From positions 94,501 through 158,500 of the forward strand of contig JAQFVV010012401.1 of assembly GCA_028023455.1 (NCBI GenBank): DNA of 64,000 nucleotides, in the 5' to 3' direction. Each line of letters starts with the position of its first letter. Position 1 is the stretch's first letter. The translations under genes were made by a program, and so were the position numbers. The stretch comes from Epiperipatus broadwayi (taxonomy: Eukaryota; Onychophora; Udeonychophora; Euonychophora; Peripatidae). Below the pieces are notes generated by a model, which made no database searches, was not told the DNA's origin, and saw nothing but the letters and a program-made list of their open reading frames with translations. Below, piece after piece: positions 17,642 to 29,255 of this stretch.

Positions 17642-20345
17642 GTGATGATGAGAAAGCTAGAACATCAAGTGTGTAAAAATCACAATGTTATACCCATTTG
17701 CTGTAAAATTATGTTTCATAAGAATAATTATAATATTAGTAAAATTCTAAGGAAAACAAACTATATTATTTTAAACTTTTTTATTAAAGAAACTCATAAA
17801 AATCTAGACAAAATTAATAAAGTATTACTGGATTTATGTTTATTCCTTAGTAATAAAATACATCCTTTATTGTGGACTAGTTTTGATCATATTGCAAATT
17901 TTAGATCTATTAAAGATTCAGAATTTGTAACAGCAAAGCAAGAGAAAAAAATACAAATGCTAATTAGAACACAATCACCAACCATTATGTATCCAAATCA
18001 AAAAACCATTTATAATTTATTTAAAAAAGCCCTCTCTATATAGATGAAGTTTTGGTTTTAGAAAAAGATTTTAATTTTGCTTTAATGCCTTCCTGGATAC
18101 CTTTTGAGAAAATTGTTTGCAATGTTGAATCAGCTCTCGATAAAATAGATTCTTCATTGGCTGATTTGGCTAGGGCAGAGATTTGCAATTTTTTAAAAAA
18201 GGCTAAGCTTCCTAAAAATAATATTTCAACGAAAGAAAGACAAGTATTAACCTTTTAACCACTAATTATATTATTGGTTGTGTCCGCTAAAAATCAAAGC
18301 TTTTAATTGGCCAGCTCACAAACTGAAGACAAGTCAATTGTCAAAATATTTTCACCTTTAATATCATATTGACTTTATATTCGTTTATAAAAAGTATATT
18401 AATACATTGTCAGGTTATAAAAGTGAACGAAAGTTCTTTCAAAAATAAATTGCTATTTATTTATTATAAAATATTCAATTTCGGCAACATAAAAGCTATC
18501 ATATAAACAAAGAGTTCGTGACATAAATGTCTTTTATGTTATAGAGAAATAAATATTTCTTTTTGCTAAATCTTAAATATTTTTACTAAAATCTTCAATA
18601 TTTTTCGAAAAAAATTTTGTTTTTTTAGTATTCTCTCTGAAAATGATTTGTAATTATTCAATATATACTTAATATTCTTTAAAATTATATTAGAAATGAA
18701 AACCTCAGCGTTTTTCTTTATTTTCTTTGATCAGGCAGTTTCTTTGTTCTTTCCAGCCAATAAGAATGTCTTTTTTGGCTGAGAGCTGGCTGACAGCCAA
18801 TCACCGACAAGGTTCTTTCTTTGTTTAGTTTTAAATGCGGTTTTTTTGATTTTTTACTTGTAAAATAATTCAGAAGAGGGCACCATCTTACAGAACTTTT
18901 AAAAACCTAATCAATAACTGTCAAATGAATATTCTACCATTAAAACTAACGAAATTAGAGTGACATCAGCTGTCGACGAGAGGCCTTGTAAGAGGCGGGA
19001 AAAGGGTTAAATAAGATAAAATCGGACAAATCAGTTGTTGTACTTCCAGCTGCTAAAGGTAATGCCACTGTTGTTATGGGTCGTGACATTTACCATAATA
19101 AAATTTTATATCTGCTAAATGATAAAACTTATAAACTATCAAAAAGAGATCATTCTCTGTATTTGGAAAAAATGACAAAAGCCATTATTAATAAATCACC
19201 TATTGAAACAGAGATAAAAATAAAATAATCCCTTGTGAAAAACCATGTGTCTGTTTAAAATTTTATGGACTTCCAAAAATTCACAAACCAGATACCCCCC
19301 TTTGTCCAATAGTAAGCACAATAGGATTTCCAATTCATATTTTAGCTAGATATTTATCGGATTTCATTAAACCTAAAATCCCATCTATTAAATCATATAT
19401 AACAAACTTTTTCATTTTATTTCTGTTTTAAAAAATTGAAAAACTTAATGCTTATGACATTCTGGTCAGTTTTGATGTTGTGTCTTTGTTTACAAACATT
19501 CCAATTGATGGAGCTTTAAATATAATTTCACAACGTTGCAATTTAACAGACCATATTATTGCTTTGATTAAACATTGTCTCTTGAATACATATTTTATAT
19601 ACAATGGACAGCATTACAAACAAGTTTTTGGTACTCCTATGGACTCACCTATCTCAGGAGTAATAGCTGATTTATTCATGGAAAATATAGAAACTTGTGC
19701 TTTAAAATCATCATCTTCAAAACCTCTCATTTGGCTCAGATACTTAGATGACAATTTTGTCATATGGCAACATGGAAAAAATAAATTAGATGATTTTTTC
19801 TTGCATTTAAATAATATGCATCCTCATATTAAATTTACAATGGAGACAGAGTTTGATGGAACACTCCATTTTCTTAATGTTCTAGTCACCAGAACACCAA
19901 ATAGTTTATCTTTGTTGATTTACAGAAAGAATACACATGGGCAGATATTTACATTTCCATTCTCACCATCACCCAACTCAGTTTCTGTAGCCAAAACTTT
20001 TTAAATAGAGCAATTAGCCTTTCAGATAAGTCACATCTGAAAGAAGAAATAAATCATATTAATAGTGTTTTATTAGCAAATAGTTATAATTATAAATTTA
20101 TAAAAAAGGCCTTATTTCAAGTCCAAAATGGACAAAATAGAAAACAAAAAGATGATAAATCAGCTATTAGGATTTGTGCTCCATATGTAAAAGGAACTAC
20201 AAATAGTGTTGGACATATATTAAAATGCTATAATATAGATACAGCATTTTCTACTCATCAAAAGATCAGCAATATAATAACCAAGCCTAAGGATTCAATC
20301 CCTCTTAAATCCCATGGTGTTTATCAAATCTCATGTGAAAATTGA
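17642..20345 (+). pseudogene. PLE reverse transcriptase with EN start, interrupted
   Basis: An N-terminal region (17642-18043) of PLE type is followed, after a frameshift, by a conserved block NFALMPSWIPFEKIV (18070-18115). After the nested MITE comes VVVLPAAKGNATVVMG (19036-19081), then FYGLPKIHKPD (near 19262), SFDVVSLFTNIPIDG (motif A, near 19470), GTPMDSPISGV (19630; MG of the usual GTPMGSP is MD here), RYLDDNFVIW (active site, near 19740) and FLNVLVTR (near 19870). The linker and GVYQISCEN follow to 20345, where homology stops. Breaks are frameshifts near 18043, 19226 and 20000, an in-frame stop near 19430 and the 756-bp insertion. It is a dead copy. Confidence 0.85.
18251..19006 (+). 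mobile_element. piggyBac-like MITE, copy 1 (nested in PLE)
   Basis: A 756-bp insertion is flanked by direct TTAA at 18247-18250 and 19007-19010. Its ends begin CCTTTT on the left and, inverted, CCCTTTTC on the right, as in piggyBac-type elements (TTAA target, CCY-rich ends). Removing the insert with one TTAA restores an in-frame PLE reading across the site. It has no transposase frame, so it is non-autonomous. Copies at 49103 and 59812 share the interior, including 'cttgtaaaataattc' near 18858. Confidence 0.85.
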
Positions 20346-22079
20346 CTATTTGTGTTATTATTACTAATTATGTATAAAATAAATGGGCAATAAGTGTAAA
20401 CATAATATCAGATATGTATAAAATGTGACAAATGTTTTAAGATTTTTTTATTAGTCATCTTCTATTTAGTTAGATTATAATCTACTTAGTTATGTTATAA
20501 TATTTTATACTTTCTTTTAATAAATACACCCAAATAATATGTAAAAACAGTAAATTTAGTATTTATAAGGCAGACTTTGTAATTTTGTCATACTTTATAA
20601 ATTTATTATTTTATTGAATGTAAGTGTTACAAGCCATTGGATTATATATATATATATAACAAATTCTTCAAATTTTTGTGAGTAAAGTTCTCTTTTTTTA
20701 TTATATTTTATTTAATTTTCATAACAAATCTTAAGTTCAATAGGCTTTGTTTAATATGATGGCTTGTGAAATTTAATTAAAATGAAAATCAGATTTGTGT
20801 CATTGTTTTTTTTAATTAGTAAATGAACCCTTGTGGGCATGTTTTAATGCAGGATTGTAGATTTCTCACCCAAGCCGATTCTGACCACAGAGAAAGTCAT
20901 CAGATAATGTCATGGACATTGGATTCTGATAGATAAGGCTGAATCATATAAATAGCTAAATTTTGACTATCAGGATCAGTTATAGTCTTATTGTCAGAGT
21001 GAATATACTTCAAGCCAGTTTAAGTTTCATCTAAATAATGTCAGGGTAAAAGAAGACAATTCACCTCCTGTATTCTTTCTCCTCCAGCCAATCATGATGC
21101 CACCCCAGTGCAGTCAACATCTTGCCCATGATATTAAACTGCATTAAAAAAACCTGCCTTAATGAAGCCTATCTCCAGCTATGTTTTGAGGTAACCCAGT
21201 GTACTGCCAGCCTCTGATATTTTAACAACATTGGTTTTAAATTAATATTAATTTATGATTAGTTTATACTCATTTATTCGCTCTAAAATATCTATGTGTA
21301 ATGTCTATACAACTTTCTTTAAATACGACATTAACTTTATTTTTTATAAAATTTAACAGTTTTAATCTTATTAGAACTCCATATTATTTTGGAATGGCAA
21401 TTTATTTATTTTAATATTGATTTAGTCTAAGCTGCTAAGTTAAGTACAAAATTCAAAGAGCATATTACAATCCTAGTTTATTACTTTCACTGGTCAAAAT
21501 ACCACTAAATAATTAATAGATAAGCTCATTTAGTTTTGTACGTTTGTCATTTTGTAAATCATTTAAATGATAGGAATAGTTTTAAAATTTAAGTTTCCTC
21601 TTATTCACTAATTAATCTTTACCTGTAATCATTTCTCAAAAAAAAAATGTAATTTATTAAATTATTTAAGCAAGATCCTTCACTTTTTCCTAAACCAACT
21701 TAGCTCTTTAGGTAAAATATATTATAGAGATTTTAAAATTAAATTTTATCAGTATGTACACTATATATCTCATTTGTGTTTAGGATCAGCACCTACACAT
21801 TAATTGTCAGTCAGAATTTTGTAAAAACTTACCAGAAGTCATTTTTTATATACAGAGTTTATTTTAATGTTTTGTTACATAAACATCGTTTGTTTATAAA
21901 GTCTAAGCCATAAGAGATTTTAAAGTTTGAAAATGTGGGAAAACAATCCACTCCTTTAAATTTGGTTTTAATTCTCACCGTTTCCTTTTATATTATATTT
22001 TCTTAAGATTCATTAAATGTCCTGGGCTTTGTGGACATTCCATTATACAAGAGAGTTAACTATTTAAATCAGGAATGAA
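20346..22079. other. Unassigned stretch
   Basis: No coding frame was recognised. 20820-21240 is clearly richer in G+C than its surroundings and has a TATA-like 'catataaatagc' near 20946, which might belong to a solo LTR or SINE, but I find no partner in the window. Confidence 0.3.
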
Positions 22080-22094
22080 TTTACCTTTGTTTGC

Positions 22095-22128
<34 letters not shown>

Positions 22129-22141
22129 AACAAAGGTAAAT
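22080..22141. repeat. Hairpin: 17-bp arms around (TA)n
   Basis: The words 'atttacctttgtttgca' and 'tgcaaacaaaggtaaat' flank a (TA)n run, giving a perfect inverted repeat. It lies immediately left of the 3' end of a truncated PLE copy. Confidence 0.85.
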
Positions 22142-22695
22142 TGTATTTATGATTTATATATATATATATATATATAAATTATTAATCAATGTCTGTATTC
22201 CAATTATAATAAAATATATATAATTATTCAAAACAATACAATAATTAATACAGTAACAATATTTTAAACAAATATATACCAATTTAATAGAAGTACTTTC
22301 AACTATCTATGTAGTCGTTGTCAACTAGACTCAAATTGTATTAGAAAAAACCGTTACAAATGTAAACAAAAGTAATACGTCATACATCAATTTTCCCACA
22401 ATTCATTAATTTTTATATTGGCTGCCTGTCTATTTATCAACTGTTGCTTTTCACTTTTTATTAACATAGCTTCTTTAATTTTGCGTTTATTATTATTTCT
22501 TTCAATACACAGAATTTTAACTTTATTAAAATCAAAATCAAAACCATAATTACATGTTACATTATGATCAAAAAATACTGATGGTGATACATCATCATTT
22601 CTAACATTCTCTTGTCTTGATTTTTGCACTCGTTTATATAATAACAAATGCTCCCTTGATCTTTTCTCTTTTCTCCAATATATATATATATATAA
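22142..22695 (-). mobile_element. Penelope-like element, family 1, severely truncated
   Basis: This copy is only about 500 bp: the EN C-terminal coding part plus the 3' UTR. Its 3' UTR shares with 7546-7746 the words 'agttgacaa', 'gtacttcta'-type text and the final 'aatacagacattgatt' before (TA)n. Both ends abut TA repeats (22157-22177 and 22678-22695), the same arrangement as the longer copy. Confidence 0.75.
22387..22676 (-). pseudogene. PLE endonuclease C-terminal fragment
   Basis: The open frame reads LLLYKRVQKSRQ, then a block with FFDHN, GFDFDFNKVKIL, KRKIKEAMLI and LINRQAANIKINELWE at the end. It is collinear with 7747-8037 and clearly the same family. The catalytic Glu region of GIY-YIG nucleases falls in the ERNNNKRKIKEA segment. 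All RT sequence and the GIY-YIG signature itself are lost by 5' truncation at the TA run. Confidence 0.8.
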
Positions 22696-23714
22696 TTAGA
22701 TTCCAACCAGTCGCAACCTAAACATTCACAGTAAATATAGTAATCAATATTTCTCATTGCTGTCAAGGCAACCTTCTCACCTTTTAATCCAGTTAATTAA
22801 TTAATCACATATAATATAGAATTGTATTTACATAAGATAAACGTTTGTTGTCCCACGTTCATAACTTACAACCTAATGCAACTCATTCATATTCAGTTAT
22901 CTATATATGTGTGGAGGAAGAAAATAGATTTATTTTCTTCAATTTATAAGTTTATTGAAGGCTAAAATGATGGATTATTGCTGATTTATACTTGGCAGAC
23001 CGCTTAACCAATTGTTTATACTTCGTAAACAAATGTATTATATTTGGGCTGTATTAAAATCTAATTTGTGTCTTAAATGGATCGCAGTTGCTTGCTAAAT
23101 TGAAAAACGATAACATCTATTAATTACAATATCTGATTTACGTAATGAATTTTAAATTATGTAATTGCTAGTCCAATATGTATAAAGTTGTGTAGACAAA
23201 CATTGACGTATTTTGTATGATGACATTTATATGTATAATAAATATATATTTTATTAGTACTTTGAAATCTTGGTTTGTCATTATTCCGAATCTCTAATAT
23301 AAATCCCTTTTATTAGTTATAAGATTATATGGGTTTAAATTAATTACTTTTGTTATGTTGCCACGAAGTTTTTATTATTGCAGTTCAAATAAATCAAATC
23401 TTCAACTTATTTAAATTATCAATCAATGTCAGGTATACTCCACACCGTTCTGTAATTGTAATAAATTTAAATAGGTATTAATTAATGAAATGTAAATCTA
23501 TTATATTAAGTCACGTGTGAACTCTGAACTCTAACTGGGACAAAGTAAGAATGAAACTTGCTAGTATCATCAAAAGCATTGTTCATGTAATCATAGATCC
23601 TGGAGCACTAGTAAATAAATTGATATTTGGTATTGTTCCTGACTTATGTATCTTGCACATACTAGATGGATATATGTTTGCTTGGATTCTAGGTCTTTTT
23701 TTTCATATGTCATA

Positions 23715-23810
23715 GCATCGGCCGGAACGCGAACCCACAACCGTCTGCAACCAAGTACTTGCTTGCAAGGCATTCTGCAATGACCTCTCTGCTAGCAACG
23801 CTTGACGATT
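23715..23810 (-). repeat. tRNA-derived SINE head or tRNA pseudogene
   Basis: On the minus strand there is an A-box-like TAGCAGAGAGG followed about 50 bp later by a B-box-like GGGTTCGCGTTCC. The block is far more G+C-rich than its surroundings. It does not fold into a clean cloverleaf by eye, so a SINE head is likelier than a working tRNA. A TA tract follows on the left-hand genomic neighbour at 23840. Confidence 0.5.
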
Positions 23811-25019
23811 GTTGAATGAACACACGATTTTGACCGATACAATATATATAATTATAATCTATGCATTTTTGTAAATTATAATTTAAATAAATGTTAATGA
23901 AAATATTCATTATCTGTAAGACAAAATTAGCATAATATATTTGTATTGTACGGTATTTGTGAGATCTTTTATTTTATTGTTATTTTTACTTTTACTTAGT
24001 TAATAAATGTATTAAGTATACTTTTTAAATTATTTAAGTTAAGTTATTTAATACTAGAATAGATTACGTATGGACACTATGGTGCTTGTGTTCTCAAATT
24101 TAAATTCAGATTAATGGCATATTGTGTGTGTATATATATATATGTATGAGTGTGCATGGACATTTATATAATTTTATTTAGAATTATTTATATGATGCTA
24201 AAGTAATGAAGATCACTTTTAAAATACATTAACATTATGAATGTTTTATAATGATAATAGCCAATGCATTCATTGTGATTGGTGACCCAGAGTGTTGATG
24301 ATTATCAGCATTGTTAACGTAATACCAGCATTTTTTGATATACATTTCATTATATAAATATTTTTAATATTTATTATGTTCTTGCATGCAAGAAGTAATA
24401 TTGATGGATTGTTCTTTTATAATATTCTGCTCCAAGTTTCGCATTGGTTTGATAATTATTAGTTTAAAACTTTATATTATACCTCTTTTAAATCTACTTC
24501 TAAAAGCATGACTGTTGATTATTACCTATTATGTTTATTACTTATATTTTATTATAAATATTTTATGAGAGTTGATTCTTTGCTTTATTTTATTGCATTA
24601 AATGAAATAGGGATGCTTATTATTATATATTCAATAATCCTATATTGACACCTACCTTATATACTGATATAATATATAAGTGACATTTGGTCTCATTGAT
24701 ATTGAGTTAGACAAATGCAAGTGATTGTTTTTAAATAATATTATTACGCATGATATTAAAAGTTAGAGATATTATAAGGCGCTGAATATATAAACTAAAA
24801 ATTTATATATTTTGTTCGATAAATATGTTTTTATAGGTATATAATAAGTTATTTATAATAAATAAAAAGTATTTCATTTTTAAAATAAAATGTATAAAAT
24901 ATCTCATATTATTTATATTGTTGTAGTTCGATTTATAGGCATCAAACTTTTTTACACTCCCAATTGTGACTTTAACTACTTTAGATAAATAAATTAATGA
25001 TTATTATTACTCATTTATT
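23811..25019. other. Unassigned stretch
   Basis: AT-rich sequence without a recognisable gene or repeat partner. 22696-23714 is likewise unassigned. Confidence 0.3.
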
Positions 25020-25110
25020 AAACTGAAGATTATCCATACTCCAGGGTCAACTGATAGATATTGGTTCAGCATGAAATGCATTTAAGAAGTCATTTGTCTT
25101 TTTCAGATAT
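25020..25110 (+). ncRNA. Decayed hammerhead repeat fragment
   Basis: The sequence around 'caactgatagatattggttcagcatgaaat' aligns with the intact hammerheads at 47291 and 55757. The GAAA segment is present but CTGATGA has become CTGATAG, so it cannot be active. The downstream text (catttgtctttttcag) also matches the family. Confidence 0.5.
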
Positions 25111-25950
25111 CTTTAACCATATCTTTCAAAAATATGTGGCAGAGTGGAAGTTTTAAGTATATCTTTAAAAATATTTATATCATTTATAATAGTTAATTAA
25201 ATCTGAAAAATCGTATAAAAACAAGCACTTAATTATATTTTTTATAAAATTTATTATTAAATAAGCAATCAAATAGCAATTGTGAATCATCACAAAAACC
25301 AAATCAGGAAGGCAGTCATAATAATGTCATAAATCTAATTAAATCAACGTCTTACTATATCTTACTATATTAAAATCTCAATTTTAACTGTAAGTATATA
25401 AAGTAGTTTCATTAATTAATCGGTTTTAGTTTGTAAATAATTTTATGTCAACTGAGAATCTTATTAAAAAGGTAGTTGTTAAAAATAAAAAGATCATATT
25501 GTTATTAAAAAATTATGATTCTAATATAATAATTGAAAGATTCTGAAGAATTGCAAAAAAAATTGCAAAATATTATTATAATCTTCTTATAATCTAAAAA
25601 CATAAATTTCACTCCTATTGTCTGTGTTGCAACTAATATGAGTGGATAGATAATTACTCCTTGGATTCTTTGTTTATTCAGTGTTTTTTGCATCTAACAA
25701 ATCAATATGTGATGACATCTTATGTAGCATAAAGAAAAACACAGGAACTTTATATCTGACATAAAAACTGACATCTAAACAGAAATAATCTGTATAAATT
25801 TATTATAAAAAATTAAGAAAAAGTCTTCAAGGGAATTAAACAGAAATTTTCAGAAATTTATATAGAAATGCAAAAAAACTACTGAGGGGAAAAAATTTCA
25901 AGATTAAAAAAAATGAATCTATCTTCCTCCACCACAACACACAAACAATG
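25111..25950. other. Unassigned stretch
   Basis: AT-rich, with no recognisable gene. Confidence 0.3.
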
Positions 25951-26057
<107 letters not shown>

Positions 26058-26339
26058 AGTTCAATGAGATGTTTACATATATAGCTATACATAGTAACAG
26101 TCAGAATCTAATTAAAGCTGTAACCCATTATGACCAACAGGTGTCTGGAATGCTAAAGAAGAGAGTTGCTACAGGTGAAAAATTTATCTCATGTTTATGG
26201 AACTTTGATATTTCAGTTGGATGCTGTTCTTCTAGAACCCTAAATATGATTTAGATTTGGTTTAAACCCCAACATTCTTGGAAATATAGCTTAGGGTCCA
26301 ATACTCTTTTTCAGCACTATACATATAAACTATCAATAA

Positions 26340-26560
26340 AGAACAAATTAAATTAGATATACAAGAATTTAAAGGTGCGAGTTCAACTTCTAAGTGAATA
26401 TTGTCACTGTGCATATAGGCCAGAAACACCTGAAGAAGAGTGAAGAATAATACTACTCGAAACATTGTGTAATTACTAATCTGTATTGTCTATTTGTGTG
26501 TTATTACTAACAAGTTGTTTGTATTTGAAAAGTTTAAATAAAGTTTAAAATTTTCTATAC
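26340..26560 (+). mobile_element. Solo 3' terminus of PLE family 3
   Basis: This aligns with the 3' UTR of the PLE at 36180-37460 through 'actgtgcatataggccag' versus the equivalent near 36310, then a hammerhead-like motif and a terminus with 'agtttaaataaagttta'. No EN coding sequence is recognisable upstream in the plus orientation, so this is a strongly 5'-truncated copy or a lone terminal repeat. Confidence 0.6.
26429..26469 (+). ncRNA. Hammerhead-like motif
   Basis: CCTGAAGAAGAG, a loop, then ACTCGAAACATTG. The stem GAGT/ACTC pairs and CGAAAC is canonical, but the first core segment is CTGAAGA, one base off CTGATGA. It lies about 85 bp before the presumed element end. Confidence 0.5.
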
Positions 26561-26729
26561 ATTCAACATTCACTCATAAATGATGGAAATAGTCCAACAT
26601 ATCTCATCTTATATATGTGCTCATGTTATCAATTAATGTTCACCAAATAAATATACAATACATGAATACACTTCTTTATAAATCTTGATTTATTATAATA
26701 TGAATTATTATAATATACAATAATATATT

Positions 26730-26772
26730 CCAACATTTTGACTATATTGTTTTATAGTCTTTATCAAGGAAC
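26730..26772 (-). ncRNA. Hammerhead-like motif
   Basis: On the minus strand: CCTTGATAAAGACTAT, a short loop, ATAGTCAAAATGTTGG. GACTAT/ATAGTC form a perfect stem. The core is TTGATAA...CAAAA against the canonical CTGATGA...GAAA, so it is related in form but probably inactive. Confidence 0.45.
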
Positions 26773-26927
26773 AACTAAAAACAATAGATACAAATATTCC
26801 AAAATACATATAACAAAATACAAACACCTCTTACCTTAAACTTCTTCTAACAAACAATCTTAACTTTTTATAACATTGGTTTCTTAAATATCTTTTTTTA
26901 AAAAAAATCTCTATAATTGTTTAATTA

Positions 26928-27121
26928 TATCAACCTACTATGCTATTTTTTTCAGTTAACATTCTATTTATTACAGGTTTCATTTCATTAATATAAATTT
27001 CTTCTTTTATATTTTTTCCATAATATGATCTAATACATTCCAAAGGTTCTACTTTAAAATCTTTATGTTTATATTTACTCATAAGACCATAAACTACAGA
27101 AAGATTTATAAAAAAGTTTGT
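26928..27121 (-). pseudogene. PLE-type endonuclease C-terminal remnant
   Basis: The minus-strand frame reads INLSVVYGLMSKYKHKDF then a segment ending EEIYINEMKPVINRML and a stop near 26930. The ending resembles GIY-YIG endonuclease C-termini of the 'RE-YWI-LKP-LN' type. A frameshift in a T-rich run near 27122 joins it to an upstream fragment. The family assignment is weaker than for the other PLEs. Confidence 0.45.
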
Positions 27122-27231
27122 TCATAAATTGTATATATTTTGAAATTAATGGACTATTTTTAAAATAAAAGACTGTGTTTGTTATTTTTTAGTATATTTG
27201 ATGAACCAAATATAAGCAAATATTTGAGGGG

Positions 27232-27433
27232 CTAACCAAAAGTAACAGGAATTTTATAATAAAAATTATTTATTTTTCAATGTTACAAATTTAATCTCTT
27301 TTATGTTATTGTTCAGTTAATGCATCCAGAAGTCTAAATATGTTTTTCATTTTATAAAGTAAACCAGAAACACTTGCAAAGTGATGCCTTTTAACATCTG
27401 CAGTGGGTTTTTTCCCACCATTTCTAAGTCTGT
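27232..27433 (-). pseudogene. Possible Tc1/mariner-type transposon 3' end
   Basis: A 40-residue minus-strand frame (RNGGKKPTADVKRHHF...) ends at a stop near 27307. About 55 bp further is a sharp, GC-richer end 'gggctaaccaaaagtaac' (27235 on the plus strand), which looks like the terminal inverted repeat of a DNA transposon. I did not find the opposite terminal repeat. The family is a guess. Confidence 0.3.
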
Positions 27434-27829
27434 CAAAAAAAATTAAAAGCAAATAAATTCAAAGTTAGAAAAGACAATTTTTATATTTGGTAATTTTCAC
27501 TCAAAATTAAAGCAATTAGAAAATAAAATAGAAAAAAATAATTTAGAAGTGTGAAGTGAATATTTCTAGTATAAGTGATAGAATGGACAAACAAATTGTA
27601 GATTTAGCAAAAAAACTTCAACAAAATTTCAATTTGGGAGAGAATTAAAGAAAATTGATAAGGAAATAGTGAAAATGAATAAGAAAAGAAAAAATAAAAG
27701 AAAACAAGTAATAAAATTAGAAAAAGATTTAATAAACTATTAAAAAGTCCAAGAAGACTTAAAAGTTAATTAGAAAAATTTATGGGGAACTTCTCTAAAA
27801 ATAAAAGCAAATTTTGAATAATTTTAATC

Positions 27830-28345
27830 CTATCTGCAGAAAAATATTCATGTCTTCCTAAAAGAGAAATATATTCATTAATACTTTTCAATTGATCATC
27901 TGATTGATTTAAGGAGACATAAATATTTTTTTGCTAAGTTATTCAAGAATTTCATTTTATTATTAAAGACTTCAATGTATTTTATATGTAATAACTTGTT
28001 TTATAAAATTAAAGTTGGCTGAGATATTGTTTTAATTTGTCTATATTGATTTTTATAGTATTATTATTAATCATTTTTGTTGTTTTTGATTGAAATTATT
28101 TATTGAATATCTTTGATAATTCTTTGTTTATTATCTTTTCCCAACCCCAGCATAAAAACCAATAATCCACTTTCTGTATAATCACTTTGTTCATATTTAT
28201 TCTACCATAACTTCATTATTTGTACTTTTTCTTCTTTCAAACATTTACATTCAATTAACTAATGCCTAATATTTTCTATGCCTTCCTTACACAATTTGCA
28301 CACTAAATCACCCAAGTGGTGCCCTCTGTTAATAGATATTCAGTG
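27830..28345 (-). pseudogene. Non-LTR retrotransposon C-terminal (zinc-knuckle) tail
   Basis: On the minus strand from about 28335 downwards the frame reads INRGHHLGDLVCKLCKEGIE, then an R-H, an in-frame stop and LIECKCLKEEK. The spacing C-x2-C ... H-x4-C is the CCHC-type motif that follows RT in many LINE ORF2 proteins. Further coding-like text (DDQLKSINEYISLLGRHEY) lies near 27850-27930. No RT core is visible next to it, so this is a fragment. Confidence 0.5.
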
Positions 28346-28774
28346 TAGGCTGTCCAGTATAATATATATATTTTTGAAGATAAATTCCTATATCATTTCC
28401 AAATAAATTCAGTATAAAGCAGTTATTTCTTTTACAATACAAAGAAAATAATTTAGAATTAAAAATTTCTATTTTTAGTAACTGATAGTTTACTTTTCAG
28501 AAATGCTATCATTTATTTTAAGTACACAAATTTTTAAAATATTTTGAAAATTTTGTTAACATCTCTTTAATAAAATATGTTTAAAATAATTATAGTTATG
28601 AAAAAGTTTTTACCAGATCTTTATCTTATTAGGCATAGAAAATATTCTTAATTAGGAACAGCTTATTTGTCATTCACAGTTAATTCTTATATCTGAAAGT
28701 CAGTTCACCATTTCTATATATCAATTATAATTTTGTGGGTTCATCTGTGTTAAAAAATTTTAAATATTAATATA

Positions 28775-28813
28775 TCGACATTTTGACTTGGTCATACAAG
28801 TCATCCACTGGGT
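28775..28813 (-). ncRNA. Degenerate hammerhead-like motif
   Basis: Minus strand: GTGGATGACTTG, a loop, CAAGTCAAAATGTCG. CTTG/CAAG form the stem. The positions match 16857-16893. The core is not canonical. Confidence 0.4.
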
Positions 28814-28957
28814 GATAAAAGGTAGAAAGATGGTTGTAGAGGTGCTACTTACTGATTTGAAATAAACATTTAAGTTCCACCAATAGCAAAAATGTTAAAT
28901 TTAAGAATGTTTTTTAAAAAAATCTTTCCAAATAGGAGAAAGTTTGCATGTATCATC

Positions 28958-29173
28958 TCACTTATTGATACAATCTGGCCTTTTAAGTATCTCAATGGCT
29001 CCTCTAATCTTGAACTGGTAGAGATTATCATATCTGGATATGATTCTGGTACTAGAAAAATCCATTTTATGACCTGAATCTATAGTATGGAGTGAGAGTG
29101 CTGATGATGATGAGTGTTGTTTAACTGCATTAGCATGCTCATCTCTCCTAACACTGATGTGACAATTACTCAT
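28958..29173 (-). pseudogene. PLE endonuclease C-terminal fragment
   Basis: The frame SVRRDEHANAVKQHSSSSAL...MDFSSTRIISRYDNLYQ...AIEILKRPDCINK is collinear with 16977-17249 and nearly identical in protein. The GIY-YIG signature is lost upstream. It is less decayed than the other copy, as no frameshift interrupts it. Confidence 0.8.
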
Positions 29174-29255
29174 ACCTATGTAAGAAGCTTTACAATCTTA
29201 ACACGGATGAACCTGCAAAATATGCCTTTTATATATGCAACCCGTGAAAATTTTT

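Larger units (their letters stand above)
16683..20345 (-). mobile_element. Penelope-like element, family 2, with inverted 5' part
   Basis: The element's true 3' end lies at the left. Read leftwards from 17640 it carries the EN domain, a 3' UTR, a hammerhead-like motif and a terminal sequence, then (TA)n. To the right, 17642-20345 carries the RT and the start of EN in the opposite orientation. About 380 bp (19963-20345) is present twice, because it recurs inverted at 17262-17640. The layout fits a single minus-oriented insertion whose 5' segment was inverted during integration. The terminal sequence itself is mirrored around the inner (TA)n run at 16741-16771. Confidence 0.8.
26650..27170 (-). 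mobile_element. PLE family 4, 3' part
   Basis: The minus-strand order is endonuclease C-terminal remnant, 3' UTR, hammerhead-like motif (26730-26772), then an AT-rich terminus containing repeated 'ataataaat' text. The order matches the other PLE families here but the sequence is distinct. Confidence 0.5.
28735..29255 (-). mobile_element. PLE family 2, short copy with inverted termini
   Basis: It holds the family 2 3' UTR (28741-28957), the EN C-terminus (28958-29173), and beyond the 5' truncation an opposite-orientation copy of the family terminus (29190-29255, starting 'aacacggatgaacc'). The left end carries the same terminus as 'gggttcatctgtgtt', so the two ends are inverted repeats of each other. 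Confidence 0.75.
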
